From positions 1 through 64,000 of the forward strand of contig NZ_JALCZU010000014.1 of NCBI RefSeq assembly GCF_023522835.1: DNA of 64,000 nucleotides, written 5' to 3'. This stretch comes from Oceanobacillus saliphilus (GTDB lineage Bacteria; Bacillota; Bacilli; Bacillales; Amphibacillaceae). Each line of letters starts with the position of its first letter. Position 1 is the stretch's first letter. A program made the translations under genes and the position numbers. Below are positions 1 to 10,536 of this stretch, in pieces. The notes beneath the pieces are model-generated. The model saw only the letters and a program-made list of their open reading frames with translations. It was not told the DNA's origin and made no database searches.

Positions 1-99
1 AGAGGTCACACCTGTTCCCATCCCGAACACAGAAGTTAAGCTCTTCAGCGCCGATGGTAGTTGGGGCTTTGCCCCTGCAAGAGTAGGACGCCGCCAGGC
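1..99 (+). rRNA. rrf: 5S ribosomal RNA, 3' part
   Basis: The window opens inside a 5S rRNA. The conserved Bacillus 5S blocks GAGGTCACACC, CCGAACACAGAAGTTAAGC and GAGTAGGACGCCGCC are read in order. The first 16 to 18 bases are missing because the window starts inside the gene. It is the last gene of an rrn operon lying to the left. No tRNA gene follows it before the terminator. Confidence 0.95.
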
Positions 100-104
100 T
101 AATT

Positions 105-145
105 AAAAGAGTTAAGATACATCATGTATCTTAACTCTTTTTGTA
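105..145 (+). terminator. rrn operon terminator
   Basis: An 18-bp perfect inverted repeat (105-122 with 124-141) is followed by a T run. It sits a few bases after the 5S 3' end, so it is the intrinsic terminator of the rRNA operon. Confidence 0.9.
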
Positions 146-267
146 TATTTCCTTTTAATGACGGAAATCGTCATGTAATTCTATTTAAAAGAGTAGAGAC
201 ATAAACTAGAGAAGAGAGAGAAAGTGAATTCATTAAAGGATAGTAGTATTGTTAGGGGGGATAAGAA

Positions 268-969
268 TTGAGCTATTATGTTGATCAACTACTTGGAGAT
301 AACTTCTTTCTAATCTTGATTCGATTATTTGTTGCCCTGATATTATCTGGGTTAATTGGTTTTGAGAGAGAAGTGAACAATCACTCAGCAGGTTTTCGTA
401 CCCATATCCTGGTAGGGGTAGGTTCCTGTCTAATGATGGTGTTATCATTATTTGGTTTTACTGCTTTTATCGAAGCATATGATAATATTCGATTCGATCC
501 TGCACGTATTCCTTCTTATGTCATCAGTGGAATAGGTTTTCTTGGAGCTGGTACGATAATTGTATATGGTGGAACAGTTCGTGGTCTGACTACTGCAGCT
601 TCCATTTGGGCTGTGGCAGGTATCGGTTTGGTAGTGGGAGCAGGAATGTACAGTATAGCAATCGTAACAACCTTAATTATTTTAATCAGCCTTATTTTCC
701 TTAATCGAATTGAAAATCTGTTTCCTAAATCTAAATCCAGTAATTTTATAGAGTTAGTTGTAGGAGAAAAATTTAAAATTCATCAAGCCATCGAGATTAT
801 TGAGAAATACGATCTTTCAGTTAAAAATGTAGAGATATTTAGAGTGGAAAGTAATTTAAGGAAAATCTATATAAAGACTGACGTAAGGGATAATCATAAT
901 CTTTTCGAAGTATTTGAAGAAATATCCAGAATTGAGTATGTTAAAAACATTACCAAGTTGAATGCTTAA
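268..969 (+). CDS. MgtC/SapB family membrane protein
   Basis: This 233-residue protein belongs to the MgtC/SapB family. The first two thirds hold several hydrophobic membrane segments, with the family-typical G-L-I-G-F-E-R-E motif near residues 29-36 and glycine-rich turns (SGIGFLGAGTII). The last 80 residues form a soluble ACT-like domain. MgtC proteins are linked to growth in low magnesium and to modulation of ATP synthase; the exact role in Bacillaceae is unclear. The start is TTG at 268, chosen because the AGGGGGG ribosome site at 254-260 lies 7 nt upstream. The gene is a single transcription unit between the rrn terminator and its own terminator. It is not at this place in B. subtilis, so it is probably a lineage-specific insertion upstream of ctsR. 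Confidence 0.85.
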   Translation: MSYYVDQLLGDNFFLILIRLFVALILSGLIGFEREVNNHSAGFRTHILVGVGSCLMMVLSLFGFTAFIEAYDNIRFDPARIPSYVISGIGFLGAGTIIVYGGTVRGLTTAASIWAVAGIGLVVGAGMYSIAIVTTLIILISLIFLNRIENLFPKSKSSNFIELVVGEKFKIHQAIEIIEKYDLSVKNVEIFRVESNLRKIYIKTDVRDNHNLFEVFEEISRIEYVKNITKLNA

Positions 970-979
970 ATAGTTTCGA

Positions 980-1012
980 AACCTTACATATTGTAACGAT
1001 GTAAGGTTTTTG
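980..1012 (+). terminator. intrinsic terminator after the mgtC-like gene
   Basis: The 10-bp arms AACCTTACAT (980-989) and ATGTAAGGTT (999-1008) are followed by a T-rich run. Confidence 0.85.
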
Positions 1013-1055
1013 TTTTGTTTCCGTTAATTTTGTCTAAAATATATAAAGTAAGATG

Positions 1056-1109
1056 TTTGCATCTCCTTTGTTTTGGCGTATAATAAAAGTATAGTCAAAG
1101 ATAGTCAAA
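1056..1109 (+). promoter_or_regulatory. SigA promoter and CtsR operator of the ctsR operon
   Basis: TTTGCA (1056-1061) and TATAAT (1079-1084) are separated by 17 bp, a near-consensus SigA promoter. Just downstream, AGTCAAAGATAGTCAAA at 1093-1109 matches the CtsR heptad operator (two direct RGTCAAA repeats spaced by 3 nt). A further GTCAAA follows at 1110-1115. The operator covers the expected transcription start, so CtsR would block initiation and autoregulate the class III heat-shock operon. Confidence 0.93.
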
Positions 1110-1163
1110 GTCAAAAAATAAGACAAACTGAGATAAATCATACAGATAAGAGGTGCAGGGTAA

Positions 1164-1631
1164 ATGAGCAATATTTCGGATATTATTGAACAATATTTGA
1201 AAAATGTTCTCCAATCGAAGGGGGAAAATACAATAGAGATCAAACGCAGTGAAATAGCTGATCAGTTTCAGTGTGTCCCTTCACAAATAAATTATGTGAT
1301 TAATACGCGTTTCACAGTGGAAAAAGGGTATATAGTAGAGAGTAAACGAGGTGGCGGTGGGTATATCCGGATAATGCGAGTAAAACATCAGGACAAATCA
1401 GAACTTATTGATGAAATTATACAAATGATAGGCCCGTCATTCACACAGCGCTCTTCAATAGATGTACTCGAACGTCTTCTGGAAGAAAAGCTTATTACCA
1501 AGCGAGAGGCTAAAATCATGCTTAGTGCAATTGATCGCACTACATTGGCCTTTCAATTGCCATTGCGAGATGAGGTTCGTGCCCGTGTTTTTTCCGCAAT
1601 GCTTTCAACACTTAAATATTTGGATGAATAG
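1164..1631 (+). CDS. ctsR: CtsR, class III stress transcriptional repressor
   Basis: This 155-residue repressor is full length for the family. The N-terminal winged helix-turn-helix includes the glycine-rich wing KRGGGGYIRI (about residues 61-70), which inserts in the DNA minor groove and acts as the heat sensor in characterised CtsR proteins. The C-terminal helical domain is the dimerisation region and the target of McsB. The ATG at 1164 follows an AGAGGTG ribosome site. It is the first gene of ctsR-mcsA-mcsB-clpC and lies under a CtsR operator. Upon stress it is released from DNA, with McsA/McsB and ClpCP contributing to its removal. Confidence 0.97.
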   Translation: MSNISDIIEQYLKNVLQSKGENTIEIKRSEIADQFQCVPSQINYVINTRFTVEKGYIVESKRGGGGYIRIMRVKHQDKSELIDEIIQMIGPSFTQRSSIDVLERLLEEKLITKREAKIMLSAIDRTTLAFQLPLRDEVRARVFSAMLSTLKYLDE

Positions 1632-1671
1632 AAAATCTTTCTTCACCAACAGGAATAAGGGGGGAATGACG

Positions 1672-2220
1672 TTGGAATGCCAGGAATGTCATGAAAGACC
1701 AGCAACGCTTCATTTTAAAAAGATTAATAATGGGGAAGAAACATCGGTAAGCATGTGTGAAGACTGTGCGAAGAAAAAGGGGTACATGTCGTATCCGGAA
1801 GAAGGCTACTCGCTTCATGATTTACTAACGGGATTATTTAATTTCGATAACTTAAAAATGGCAAATCCAAGTGGAAATCAGTTAAAACAAGTAAAAGAAC
1901 TGCAATGTACTTCCTGTGGGATGACATTTTCCGAATTTAAAAAAGTAGGTAAATTTGGTTGTGCCCATTGCTATGAATCCTTTGATTCCAGATTAGGGCC
2001 CATCTTCCGGAGAGTCCATGCAGGTAATACGAAACATTTTGGGAAAATACCAAAACGTGCCGGCAGTGATCTACATGTGAAAAAACAACTGAAAAGCTAT
2101 AAAGACGAACTGAAAAACCTAATCGAAGCCGAAGCATTTGAGGAAGCTGCAAAAGTCAGAGATAAAATCAAGGCATTGGAAAAAGGGCATCGGGAACCGG
2201 AAGCAGGTGATGAACGATGA
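1672..2220 (+). CDS. mcsA: McsA, zinc-binding activator of the McsB arginine kinase
   Basis: McsA (182 residues from this start) activates the McsB arginine kinase and helps control CtsR. It has zinc-finger CxxC motifs: CQEC near the N-terminus, CEDC around residue 30, and CTSCGMTF plus CAHC near residue 90. A UVR domain at the C-terminus ([23 protein letters not shown]) is the family hallmark. I prefer TTG at 1672 over ATG at 1666 because AAGGGGGG at 1657-1664 is 7 nt from the TTG but only 1 nt from the ATG, and because the family starts at the first CxxC. It overlaps mcsB by 4 nt (ATGA). Confidence 0.93.
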   Translation: MECQECHERPATLHFKKINNGEETSVSMCEDCAKKKGYMSYPEEGYSLHDLLTGLFNFDNLKMANPSGNQLKQVKELQCTSCGMTFSEFKKVGKFGCAHCYESFDSRLGPIFRRVHAGNTKHFGKIPKRAGSDLHVKKQLKSYKDELKNLIEAEAFEEAAKVRDKIKALEKGHREPEAGDER

Positions 2221-3281
2221 CATTACAGAATTTTATTAGTGAAGCAATCAGTCCATGGATGCTTGAGGATGGCCCCGATAAAGATATAGTCATGAGCAGC
2301 AGAATTCGTTTAGCAAGAAATTTCGCCAATGTATCCTATCCGATTTTGGCAGACCAGGAAAACTTGGAGGAAATTCGCAGCTTCATTAAAAATGAATATG
2401 CAAATCAATCATTTCAGTCTTATGAAAATCTCGAATTTGTTTCCATAAAAGATCTAACGGCTGTGGAAAAAAGGGTACTGGTTGAGAAGCACCTTATCAG
2501 TCCTCATCTGGCGAAATATGCACAACAGAGCGCTGCACTGATTTCACAGAATGAACAGGTTTCCGTCATGATTAATGAGGAAGACCATCTTCGGATTCAG
2601 CTTTACTTCCCAGGTCTCCAGTTGAAAAAAGCTTTGGAGCACTCATTCAATTTTGACGATTGGCTGGAGCAAAAAGTCAATTATGCATTTGATGAAACGA
2701 AAGGTTACTTAACGAGCTGTCCAACAAATGTTGGTACGGGCATGCGGGCTTCTGTCATGATGCATCTTCCAGCTTTGGCAATGACGAATCAAATTAATCG
2801 AATGATTCCGGCAATCAGTCAGCTCGGACTAGTAGTAAGGGGAATTTATGGAGAAGGCAGTGAAGCACTTGGCAATATTTTCCAGATTTCCAACCAAATT
2901 ACGCTTGGAAAATCCGAGGTTGATATTATTGAAGATCTGGAAAGTGTAGTGAAACAGTTAATTGATCATGAAAGAACCGCACGCAATCATATAATGGAAC
3001 GATCGGGAACGAAACTTGAGGATCGTGTATTCCGTTCATATGGTATCCTTCAGTACAGTCGCATTATCGATTCAAAAGAATCAGCAAGATGTATTTCCGA
3101 CGTGCGATTGGGTATAGATTTAGGTATTATAGAGAATACATCAGGAAATATTTTAAATGAGTTAATGGTTCTTACACAGCCGGGTTTTCTTCAACACTAT
3201 GCGAATAGAACTTTGAAAGCGGATGAACGTGATGTATTGCGTGCAACAATCATTCGTGAGCGATTAAAATTGGAAAAATAG
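2217..3281 (+). CDS. mcsB: McsB, protein arginine kinase
   Basis: This 354-residue enzyme is homologous to phosphagen kinases and phosphorylates arginine residues on proteins. The arginine phosphate marks them for ClpCP degradation and is needed to inactivate CtsR. The nucleotide-binding block [10 protein letters not shown] lies near residue 28, and the catalytic block with [15 protein letters not shown] near residues 166-180 carries the active-site cysteine and conserved arginines. Length is normal for the family. The start overlaps the mcsA stop codon in an ATGA arrangement, indicating translational coupling. clpC follows after 13 nt. Confidence 0.97.
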   Translation: MTLQNFISEAISPWMLEDGPDKDIVMSSRIRLARNFANVSYPILADQENLEEIRSFIKNEYANQSFQSYENLEFVSIKDLTAVEKRVLVEKHLISPHLAKYAQQSAALISQNEQVSVMINEEDHLRIQLYFPGLQLKKALEHSFNFDDWLEQKVNYAFDETKGYLTSCPTNVGTGMRASVMMHLPALAMTNQINRMIPAISQLGLVVRGIYGEGSEALGNIFQISNQITLGKSEVDIIEDLESVVKQLIDHERTARNHIMERSGTKLEDRVFRSYGILQYSRIIDSKESARCISDVRLGIDLGIIENTSGNILNELMVLTQPGFLQHYANRTLKADERDVLRATIIRERLKLEK

Positions 3282-3294
3282 GAGGGAAATCCAG

Positions 3295-5724
3295 ATGATG
3301 TTTGGACGATTTACAGAAAGAGCACAAAAGGTACTCGCTTTATCACAGGAAGAGGCAGTACGACTTGGCCACAATAATATTGGTACAGAACATATTTTAT
3401 TAGGTCTGGTTCGGGAAGGAGAGGGAATTGCCGCAAAGGCGTTACAGTCCCTCGGCCTGGAGGTATCAAAAATCCAGGAAGAAGTTGAAAAACTAATCGG
3501 TGTAGGTAAACAGCCTATGCAATCGATTCATTATACACCACGTGCAAAGAAAGTAGTTGAGCTGTCCCAGGATGAAGCGAGAAAGCTCGGTCACTCTTAC
3601 GTAGGGACGGAACATATTTTACTAGGGTTAATTCGTGAAGGAGAAGGCGTTGCTGCACGTGTATTGAACAACCTTGGTGTCAGCCTAAATAAAGCAAGAC
3701 AGCAGGTACTCCAGTTGTTGGGTAGCAATGAGTCACAGGCAGGCCGCCAAGGACGTGGAGGGCAGCAATCAAACGCAAGCACCCCTACCTTGGATTCATT
3801 GGCAAGGGATTTAACTGTTAGTGCCAAAGAAGGGAAAATTGACCCTGTAATTGGTCGTGCGAAAGAAATTGAACGCGTTATTCAGGTGTTAAGCCGCCGT
3901 ACGAAGAATAACCCTGTATTAATCGGTGAACCTGGTGTTGGTAAAACAGCAGTCGCAGAAGGGCTTGCACAACAAATTATTGATAATGAAGTTCCGGAAA
4001 CGTTAAGAGACAAACGCGTTATGACCCTTGATATGGGTACGGTTGTTGCTGGTACAAAATACCGTGGTGAGTTTGAGGATCGACTGAAAAAAGTAATGGA
4101 GGAAATTCGTCAGGCGGGAAATATCATTCTGTTTATTGATGAACTCCATACGTTAATTGGTGCTGGTGGAGCAGAAGGTGCTATCGATGCTTCCAATATT
4201 TTAAAACCTTCCCTTGCCCGCGGTGAATTGCAATGTATTGGTGCAACGACATTGGATGAATATCGTAAGTACATTGAAAAAGACGCGGCACTTGAACGGA
4301 GATTCCAGCCGATCCAAGTTGATGAGCCTACAATGGATGAAACGATCCAAATCTTAAATGGTCTTCGTGACCGTTATGAAGCCCATCATCGTGTAACGAT
4401 TACTGACGAGGCTATCGAAGCAGCGGCTACACTTTCCGATCGTTATATTACGGATCGTTTTTTACCGGATAAAGCCATCGATTTAATTGATGAAGCAGGT
4501 TCCAAAGTGAGACTTCGTTCCTATACGATTCCGCCTAATCTGAAAGAGCTGGAGCAGAAGCTTGAAGAAGTACGTAAAGAGAAGGATGCCGCAGTTCAGA
4601 GCCAGGAATTTGAGAAGGCTGCATCGTTACGTGATTCGGAACAGCGTTTTCGTGAGGAACTCGAGAAAACGAAAGATGAATGGAAAGAAAAACAGGGTCA
4701 AACAGACTCTGAAGTCACTGTGGAAGACATTGCAAGTGTTGTTTCCATCTGGACTGGAGTACCCGTATCCAAGTTAACGAAAGACGAGAGTGAACGTCTG
4801 TTAAACATGGAAGACATTCTGCATAATCGTGTCATTGGCCAATCCGAAGCCGTTGACGCTGTTTCCAAAGCCATTCGTAGAGCGAGAGCAGGATTAAAGG
4901 ATCCGAAACGTCCAATTGGTTCATTTATCTTCCTTGGACCGACAGGGGTTGGTAAAACAGAGCTTGCCCGTGCGTTGGCAGAAGTGATGTTCGCTGATGA
5001 AGATGCAATGATTCGAATTGATATGTCTGAGTATATGGAAAGACATGCAACTTCCCGTCTCGTCGGTTCACCTCCGGGATATGTTGGTTACGAAGAAGGC
5101 GGACAGCTGACAGAAAAAGTTCGTCGTAAACCATATTCCGTTGTTCTGCTTGATGAAATTGAAAAAGCTCATCCAGAAGTATTTAATATTTTACTGCAAG
5201 TACTTGAAGATGGGCGTTTAACCGACTCAAAAGGTCGTCTCGTTGACTTCCGTAATACGGTTATCATCATGACGTCGAATGTCGGGGCAAGTGAGCTCAA
5301 ACGGAACAAGTATGTAGGGTTTAACATGGGTGATGAAAAGCAGGAATATAAAGACATGAAATCAAAAGTTATGGAAGAGTTGAAAAAGGCTTTCCGTCCT
5401 GAGTTTCTGAACCGAATCGATGAAACAATTGTGTTCCATTCGCTAGAGAAAAAGCATATGAAAGATATCGTTACACTTATGCTGGAACAATTGAAGCGTC
5501 GTCTGAAAACACAGGATCTCCATTTGTCTCTGACAGATAAAGCAGTTGATAAAATTGCCAATGAAGGATTTGATCCGGAGTATGGTGCAAGACCGCTGCG
5601 CAGATCAATCCAAAAGAATATTGAAGATCTGCTGTCTGAAGAATTGCTGAAAGAAAACATTTCCAAAGGACAACAGATTAAGATTGGATTGAACAATAAA
5701 GGAGATTTCACCATTCTCACATAA
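3295..5724 (+). CDS. clpC: ClpC, HSP100 AAA+ unfoldase
   Basis: ClpC (809 residues) is the ATP-driven unfoldase that feeds substrates, including arginine-phosphorylated proteins, to ClpP. Two Clp-N repeats span residues 1-145. The first AAA+ module has Walker A GEPGVGKT at 211-218, followed by a coiled-coil middle domain around residues 410-480 that binds adaptors such as MecA or McsB. The second AAA+ module has Walker A GPTGVGKT at 548-555. Of two adjacent ATGs (3295, 3298), the first is 8 nt from the GGAGGG site. It is the last gene of the CtsR operon. Confidence 0.98.
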   Translation: MMFGRFTERAQKVLALSQEEAVRLGHNNIGTEHILLGLVREGEGIAAKALQSLGLEVSKIQEEVEKLIGVGKQPMQSIHYTPRAKKVVELSQDEARKLGHSYVGTEHILLGLIREGEGVAARVLNNLGVSLNKARQQVLQLLGSNESQAGRQGRGGQQSNASTPTLDSLARDLTVSAKEGKIDPVIGRAKEIERVIQVLSRRTKNNPVLIGEPGVGKTAVAEGLAQQIIDNEVPETLRDKRVMTLDMGTVVAGTKYRGEFEDRLKKVMEEIRQAGNIILFIDELHTLIGAGGAEGAIDASNILKPSLARGELQCIGATTLDEYRKYIEKDAALERRFQPIQVDEPTMDETIQILNGLRDRYEAHHRVTITDEAIEAAATLSDRYITDRFLPDKAIDLIDEAGSKVRLRSYTIPPNLKELEQKLEEVRKEKDAAVQSQEFEKAASLRDSEQRFREELEKTKDEWKEKQGQTDSEVTVEDIASVVSIWTGVPVSKLTKDESERLLNMEDILHNRVIGQSEAVDAVSKAIRRARAGLKDPKRPIGSFIFLGPTGVGKTELARALAEVMFADEDAMIRIDMSEYMERHATSRLVGSPPGYVGYEEGGQLTEKVRRKPYSVVLLDEIEKAHPEVFNILLQVLEDGRLTDSKGRLVDFRNTVIIMTSNVGASELKRNKYVGFNMGDEKQEYKDMKSKVMEELKKAFRPEFLNRIDETIVFHSLEKKHMKDIVTLMLEQLKRRLKTQDLHLSLTDKAVDKIANEGFDPEYGARPLRRSIQKNIEDLLSEELLKENISKGQQIKIGLNNKGDFTILT

Positions 5725-5782
5725 AGGGAGTAAGATTCAGTAATGAAACTTGCGATCAGACAAAAAACACAAATTGAGTAGT

Positions 5783-5828
5783 AAGGAATTTAAAAGCTAG
5801 GAGAGTCATATCTTCTAGCTTTTCCTTA
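5783..5828 (+). terminator. terminator-like hairpin after clpC
   Basis: AAGGAA...AAAAGCTAG pairs with CTAGCTTTT...TTCCTT around a short loop. The 3' arm contains a T run but is not followed by a long one. It is the likely end of the ctsR operon. Confidence 0.65.
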
Positions 5829-5961
5829 AATTTAAGCTAGTAAATAACAGAAACTTGCCAGTTGTGGCATAAATATGGGAAAACGTTACATAAATTGATA
5901 GGAACCTGTAACCTGCTAGGTTCAAAAATGTTTTATAATAAGAAAAAGGGGTTAGAGTGAT

Positions 5962-7335
5962 TTGGCTAAGCGAAAAACAAAGTATGTCTGCCAGGATTGT
6001 GGATATGAATCAGCAAAATGGATGGGCAAATGTCCTGGCTGTAACAGTTGGAATACGATGGTTGAAGAGATCGAAGCTTCTTCCGTCAGGGGAAGAAGCT
6101 CCTTTTCCAATGGAACACAATCTGTCAGCAAGCCGGAAAGTATTACTTCAATCGAATCCCAGAAGGAACCAAGAATTACGACTGCCATGAAAGAGTTTAA
6201 TCGTGTTCTTGGTGGCGGAATTGTTCTCGGTTCATTGGTATTGATTGGTGGAGATCCGGGTATTGGTAAATCGACATTGCTTTTGCAAATATCTTCCCAG
6301 CTGGCTGAAAAACAATTACCGGTATTATATGTATCCGGTGAGGAGTCGACACGTCAAACGAAGCTGCGTGCTGACCGTTTGGGAATTGAATCCGATTTAC
6401 TATATGTTCTGTCCGAAACAAATCTATTTGACATTGGAAAGCAAATCGAAGAAGTTCGACCTTCGTTTGTCGTCATCGACTCGATTCAGACGATTTTCAA
6501 GGAAGAAGTGACCAGTGCACCTGGAAGTGTCTCTCAAGTAAGAGAATGTACGGTTGAATTAATGAAGATTGCCAAGTCGAATGGAATTCCGATATTTATC
6601 GTTGGGCATGTAACAAAAGAAGGAGCCATTGCAGGCCCGAGATTGCTGGAACATATGGTAGATGCCGTTCTATATTTTGAAGGGGAAAGACACCATACAT
6701 ATCGTATTTTGCGTGGCGTGAAGAATCGCTTCGGAAGTACCAATGAAATGGGAATCTTTGAAATGAAGGAAGAGGGATTGAGGGAAGTTTTGAATGCTTC
6801 TGAAATATTTCTTGAAGAACGTGCTGAGGGAACGGCAGGATCTACGGTAGTGGCTTCGATGGAAGGAACAAGACCAGTTCTAGTTGAGATTCAAGCGTTA
6901 ATCTCACCTAGCAGTTTCGGTAATCCACGACGAACAGCAACGGGGATTGACCATAACCGGGTACCATTAATTATGGCCGTTTTGGAAAAGCGGGTGGGAC
7001 TTATGCTACAAAATCAGGATGCCTATATTAAAGTTGCAGGAGGCGTCAAGCTTGATGAGCCTGCAATTGATTTAGCACTTGCAGTCAGCATTGCTTCCAG
7101 TTTCCGCGATCTGCCAACAAATCCAGATGATATCTTTATCGGTGAGGTTGGTTTGACTGGAGAAATCAGAAGAGTATCTCGTATTGAACAGCGTGTGCAG
7201 GAAGCGGCTAAGCTTGGTTTTAAGCGGGTTATATGCCCCAAAAACAATTTGGATGGGTGGACTTATCCAAAAGGTATTCAAATCGTTGGTGTAAGCACCG
7301 TTCAGGAAGCATTGGAAGAAGGATTAAGCAGATGA
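5962..7335 (+). CDS. radA: RadA/Sms, DNA repair ATPase
   Basis: RadA (457 residues) promotes branch migration and processing of recombination intermediates. An N-terminal zinc finger uses C10, C13, C24 and C27. Walker A GDPGIGKS is at residues 97-104, the RadA-specific KNRFG motif at 254-258, and a Lon-protease-like domain forms the C-terminal third. The start is TTG at 5962, preceded by AAAAAGGGG. A TATAAT at 5934-5939 with a poor -35 may serve as promoter, since the gene is separated from clpC by a hairpin. In B. subtilis disA follows radA; here yacL follows directly. Confidence 0.96.
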   Translation: MAKRKTKYVCQDCGYESAKWMGKCPGCNSWNTMVEEIEASSVRGRSSFSNGTQSVSKPESITSIESQKEPRITTAMKEFNRVLGGGIVLGSLVLIGGDPGIGKSTLLLQISSQLAEKQLPVLYVSGEESTRQTKLRADRLGIESDLLYVLSETNLFDIGKQIEEVRPSFVVIDSIQTIFKEEVTSAPGSVSQVRECTVELMKIAKSNGIPIFIVGHVTKEGAIAGPRLLEHMVDAVLYFEGERHHTYRILRGVKNRFGSTNEMGIFEMKEEGLREVLNASEIFLEERAEGTAGSTVVASMEGTRPVLVEIQALISPSSFGNPRRTATGIDHNRVPLIMAVLEKRVGLMLQNQDAYIKVAGGVKLDEPAIDLALAVSIASSFRDLPTNPDDIFIGEVGLTGEIRRVSRIEQRVQEAAKLGFKRVICPKNNLDGWTYPKGIQIVGVSTVQEALEEGLSR

Positions 7336-7471
7336 TTTGAGGGAATTTTTAGAATTTGAATCGATGTTTATGCTATGCTATGATTTACTTGATATGATAG
7401 TCTTTTTTCATTTTTTTTAAGGGTTACATTTTACTATTTTCGGTAATAATAAAAGATAGGAGGTGACGAAA

Positions 7472-8563
7472 GTGCTCAATAAAGTTGTGCATTTGTTTTT
7501 TATTATCCTGGGAGGTACTATAGGATATCTGTATGTCCCGGAATTAGTCAGGATATTGAATATTACGGATTCTGAGTGGGTGAGTTCACCATATTTAGGA
7601 ATGATCTTCGGCGCAATTATATTTTTTATCCTTTCATACTGGCTGGCAGATTATATCGTGGACTTTTTAAGGTGGGTGGAAGACGCACTTATTAAGCTCC
7701 CTGCAATCGATTTATTTTTCGGTAGTGTCGGTTTGATCGTTGGATTGGTTATTGCTTATTTTATCAACATGCCCCTTCAGGATATAAACATTCAAGTTGT
7801 TTCACAGGTTCTGCCATTATTTATAATGATTGTTCTAGGATATCTCGGTTTCCAGGTCGGTTTCAGACGCAGAGAAGAATTTGTTAATTTGATGAAAACG
7901 AATAAGAAGGATCGACGTCGTCCAATCGAAGGGGAAGATGCTGATTTGCTTCTGCCCAAAGCAAAAATTTTGGATACAAGTGTTATCATTGATGGGAGGA
8001 TTGCTGATATCTGTCAGACAAACTTCCTGGAAGGAACGATTATCATTCCGCAGTTTGTTCTGGGAGAATTACAGCATATAGCAGATTCTTCCGATACACT
8101 GAAAAGGAATAGAGGTCGACGTGGTTTAGATGTACTGAACCGAATTCAAAAGGAATTGCCTGTAAAAGTGGAAATCTATGAAGGTGATTTTGAGGAAATA
8201 TCAGAGGTCGACAGTAAACTAATTAAGCTTGCTAAAGTTATCAATGGAATTGTTGTAACAAATGATTTTAATCTGAATAAAGTGTGTGATCTTCAAGGTG
8301 TGAGTGTACTGAACATCAATGACTTGGCAAATGCGGTTAAACCGGTTGTATTGCCTGGAGAAGAACTGGTTGTTCAGGTAATCAAAGATGGGAAAGAGCA
8401 TAATCAAGGCGTTGCGTATTTGGATGATGGCACAATGATCGTTGTTGAAGAAGGACGCGATTATATCGGCCAAACAATTGAAGTAATCATTACAAGTGTA
8501 CTTCAGACATCTGCTGGGCGGATGATTTTTGCAAAACCGAAATTACTTGAAAAAGCGCTGTAA
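7472..8563 (+). CDS. yacL: YacL, membrane-anchored PIN/TRAM domain protein
   Basis: The protein (363 residues) has four N-terminal hydrophobic segments (about residues 1-125), a PIN-type nuclease domain starting at [13 protein letters not shown] (about residue 167), and a C-terminal TRAM-like domain. PIN domains are metal-dependent ribonuclease folds, but the substrate of YacL is not known to me. I choose GTG at 7472 because AGGAGGTGA at 7458-7466 is the ribosome site. A GTG at 7463 lies inside that site and would give three extra residues not seen in the family. In B. subtilis it sits between disA and ispD; both neighbours are missing here. Confidence 0.9.
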   Translation: MLNKVVHLFFIILGGTIGYLYVPELVRILNITDSEWVSSPYLGMIFGAIIFFILSYWLADYIVDFLRWVEDALIKLPAIDLFFGSVGLIVGLVIAYFINMPLQDINIQVVSQVLPLFIMIVLGYLGFQVGFRRREEFVNLMKTNKKDRRRPIEGEDADLLLPKAKILDTSVIIDGRIADICQTNFLEGTIIIPQFVLGELQHIADSSDTLKRNRGRRGLDVLNRIQKELPVKVEIYEGDFEEISEVDSKLIKLAKVINGIVVTNDFNLNKVCDLQGVSVLNINDLANAVKPVVLPGEELVVQVIKDGKEHNQGVAYLDDGTMIVVEEGRDYIGQTIEVIITSVLQTSAGRMIFAKPKLLEKAL

Positions 8564-8591
8564 AAAGGGTATAACTTATAGAGGATACAAT

Positions 8592-8624
8592 AAAGTGATA
8601 ACATGTAAATGTTATCACTTTTTC
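8592..8624 (+). terminator. intrinsic terminator after yacL
   Basis: A 13-bp arm AAAGTGATAACAT (8592-8604) pairs with ATGTTATCACTTT (8609-8621) over a 4-nt loop and runs into TTT. It occupies the place where ispD and ispF lie in B. subtilis. Confidence 0.9.
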
Positions 8625-8682
8625 ATATAACGGTTATCTTTTAAATATTAATTATTTTTTACTACTTGAGAGGGGTAAAACC

Positions 8683-10152
8683 ATGAGTAATGAAGTTCGC
8701 GTACGTTATGCGCCGAGTCCTACAGGTCATTTACATATTGGAAATGCACGTACAGCTTTATTTAACTATTTATATGCAAAACATTTTGATGGGAAGTTCA
8801 TCATTCGTACGGAAGATACGGATGAGAAACGTAATGTTGAAGGTGGAGAAGAAAGTCAGCTGAAATTCCTGAAATGGCTTGGCCTTGAGTGGGATGAAGG
8901 AGCAGATATAGGCGGGAATTATGGTCCGTATCGTCAAACAGAGCGACTGGAAATGTATAATAACTATGTTAATGAGTTGCTTGAGAAAAATCTCGCATAT
9001 AAATGCTATATGTCAGAAGAAGAGCTTGAAGCAGAACGTGAAGAACAGCGTGCAAATGGGCAAGTTCCCAAGTACTCTGGGGCACATCGAGACTTGAGTC
9101 AGGAACAAATTGCCGCGTTTGAAGCGGAAGGTCGTAAACCAAGTATCCGCTTCCGTGTACCGGCAGCGACAACCTATACTTTCCACGATATGGTACGTGG
9201 AAATATAACATTTGAATCCAGTGATTTTGGGGACTGGGTCATTGTTAAGAAAAATGGGATTCCTACGTATAACTTTGCAGTGGCAATTGATGATCATTTG
9301 ATGGAAATATCACATGTTTTGCGCGGGGAAGAGCATATTTCCAATACACCGAAGCAAATGATGGTTTATGATGCTTTTGATTGGAAAGCACCAAAGTATG
9401 GTCATATGACACTGATCCTCAATGAAGATCGTAAGAAACTGAGCAAACGTGATGAGCATATCCTGCAGTTTATTGAGCAATACCGTAATCTTGGCTACTT
9501 ACCGGAAGCAATGTTTAACTTTATCAGTCTCTTGGGCTGGTCCCCTGTTGGCGAGGAAGAAATTTTCTCCCAGGAAAAACTGATTGAGATATTTGATCCG
9601 GAACGACTATCTACATCAGCTGCCATCTTTGACCAGCAAAAATTGAAGTGGATGAACAACGAATATATTAAAGCATCTGAATTGGATGCAGTGATTGAAC
9701 TTGCAATGCCACACCTCATTCAAGCAGGAAGGCTACCGGAAGATATGGATGAAGAAAAAAGAACATGGGCTGAGAATGTGATTAGCCTGTATCGTGAGCA
9801 ATTACGTTATGGTGCTGAAATCGTTGAATTGACAGAGCTTTTCTTTAATGAACATATCTCCTATGATGAGGAAACTATGGAAGTGCTGCGTGAAGAGCAG
9901 GTACCGGAAGTGCTTCAAGTATTTACCGATAAACTGATCCATTTGGATGAATTCACTAAAGACTCCATCAAAGCGCAATTTAAAGCAACCCAAAAAGAGA
10001 CAGGCCATCGTGGTAAAAAGTTATTCATGCCAATTCGTGTAGCAACTACGGGGCAAATGCACGGACCTGAATTGCCATTTGCAATTGAACTTTTAGGAAA
10101 AGAAGTTATTCTTGCAAGGCTGGATAAAGTTCTTAAACAACTGGGAGCTTAA
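8683..10152 (+). CDS. gltX: Glutamyl-tRNA synthetase
   Basis: This class I aminoacyl-tRNA synthetase (489 residues) charges tRNA-Glu, and in most Bacillota also tRNA-Gln with glutamate for later amidation. The HIGH motif appears as [11 protein letters not shown] at about residues 10-20, and the KMSKS equivalent as KKLSKRD near residue 252. Length is typical. The ATG at 8683 follows GAGAGGGG. An intrinsic terminator lies upstream and the cys T-box leader downstream, so gltX is probably transcribed largely from its own promoter, with read-through to cysE controlled by the T-box. Confidence 0.97.
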   Translation: MSNEVRVRYAPSPTGHLHIGNARTALFNYLYAKHFDGKFIIRTEDTDEKRNVEGGEESQLKFLKWLGLEWDEGADIGGNYGPYRQTERLEMYNNYVNELLEKNLAYKCYMSEEELEAEREEQRANGQVPKYSGAHRDLSQEQIAAFEAEGRKPSIRFRVPAATTYTFHDMVRGNITFESSDFGDWVIVKKNGIPTYNFAVAIDDHLMEISHVLRGEEHISNTPKQMMVYDAFDWKAPKYGHMTLILNEDRKKLSKRDEHILQFIEQYRNLGYLPEAMFNFISLLGWSPVGEEEIFSQEKLIEIFDPERLSTSAAIFDQQKLKWMNNEYIKASELDAVIELAMPHLIQAGRLPEDMDEEKRTWAENVISLYREQLRYGAEIVELTELFFNEHISYDEETMEVLREEQVPEVLQVFTDKLIHLDEFTKDSIKAQFKATQKETGHRGKKLFMPIRVATTGQMHGPELPFAIELLGKEVILARLDKVLKQLGA

Positions 10153-10204
10153 TGATTCACATTTAAGCATTCGTGTAATATAGTATTAATAAAGTCTAAT
10201 TTTT

Positions 10205-10455
10205 ACTAAATCGTTGAACGTTGATGAGGGAAAGTAGGAGCAGTCAGCTTACAAAGAGAGAATCACATCGCTGGGAGTGATTTTAAGTAGCTGTTCTGAA
10301 GTGCCCCTTGGAGTCTGTTATGGAAAATAGAGTACATGGCAGCGGCACTCTTCCGTTATAAGAGCACAAGTTGGGAGATTTGTTAATCTTCAAACAGAGT
10401 GGAACCGCGCATGTTAGCGTCTCTGTGTTTTAATGCACAGGGGCGTTTTTTAGTT
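10205..10455 (+). promoter_or_regulatory. T-box riboswitch leader of cysE-cysS
   Basis: The leader carries the T-box sequence GTGGAACCGCG at 10399-10409, followed by a terminator hairpin (10417-10450: GCGTCTCTGTG with CACAGGGGCG) and a T run. Upstream is a Stem I-like region with AGTAG and GAA motifs. TGC at 10302-10304, after GAAG, is a plausible cysteine specifier codon. By family knowledge, uncharged tRNA-Cys would pair with it and stabilise the antiterminator. The specifier assignment is an inference; the T-box and terminator are read directly. It sits between gltX and cysE as in B. subtilis. Confidence 0.92.
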
Positions 10456-10460
10456 TTTTC

Positions 10461-10512
10461 GCAACTAAGGTATACGCCAAAGGCTTAAGAAGTTGCCTTA
10501 GTTTTCTAACAA
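10461..10512 (+). repeat. interspersed repeat, copy D (partial)
   Basis: AACTAAGG (10463-10470) pairs with CCTTAGTT (10496-10503), and the unit ends in AGTTTTCTAAC. The inner block CCAAAGGCTT and the ends match the right half of the full copies at 32832-32922, 52792-52889 (inverted) and 29263-29353 (inverted). The first hairpin is missing. The copy lies between the T-box terminator and the cysE ribosome site. Confidence 0.7.
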
Positions 10513-10536
10513 ATAAGGTAGAGGAGGGGCAAACAA

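Noticed and set aside
1462-1671. 68-codon extension of mcsA overlapping ctsR
   Set aside because: It is out of frame within ctsR, and the zinc-finger start with a good ribosome site is at 1672.
5169-5720. 183-codon open frame on the minus strand inside clpC
   Set aside because: It has no ribosome site and no protein family features. It is the antisense shadow of a highly conserved gene.
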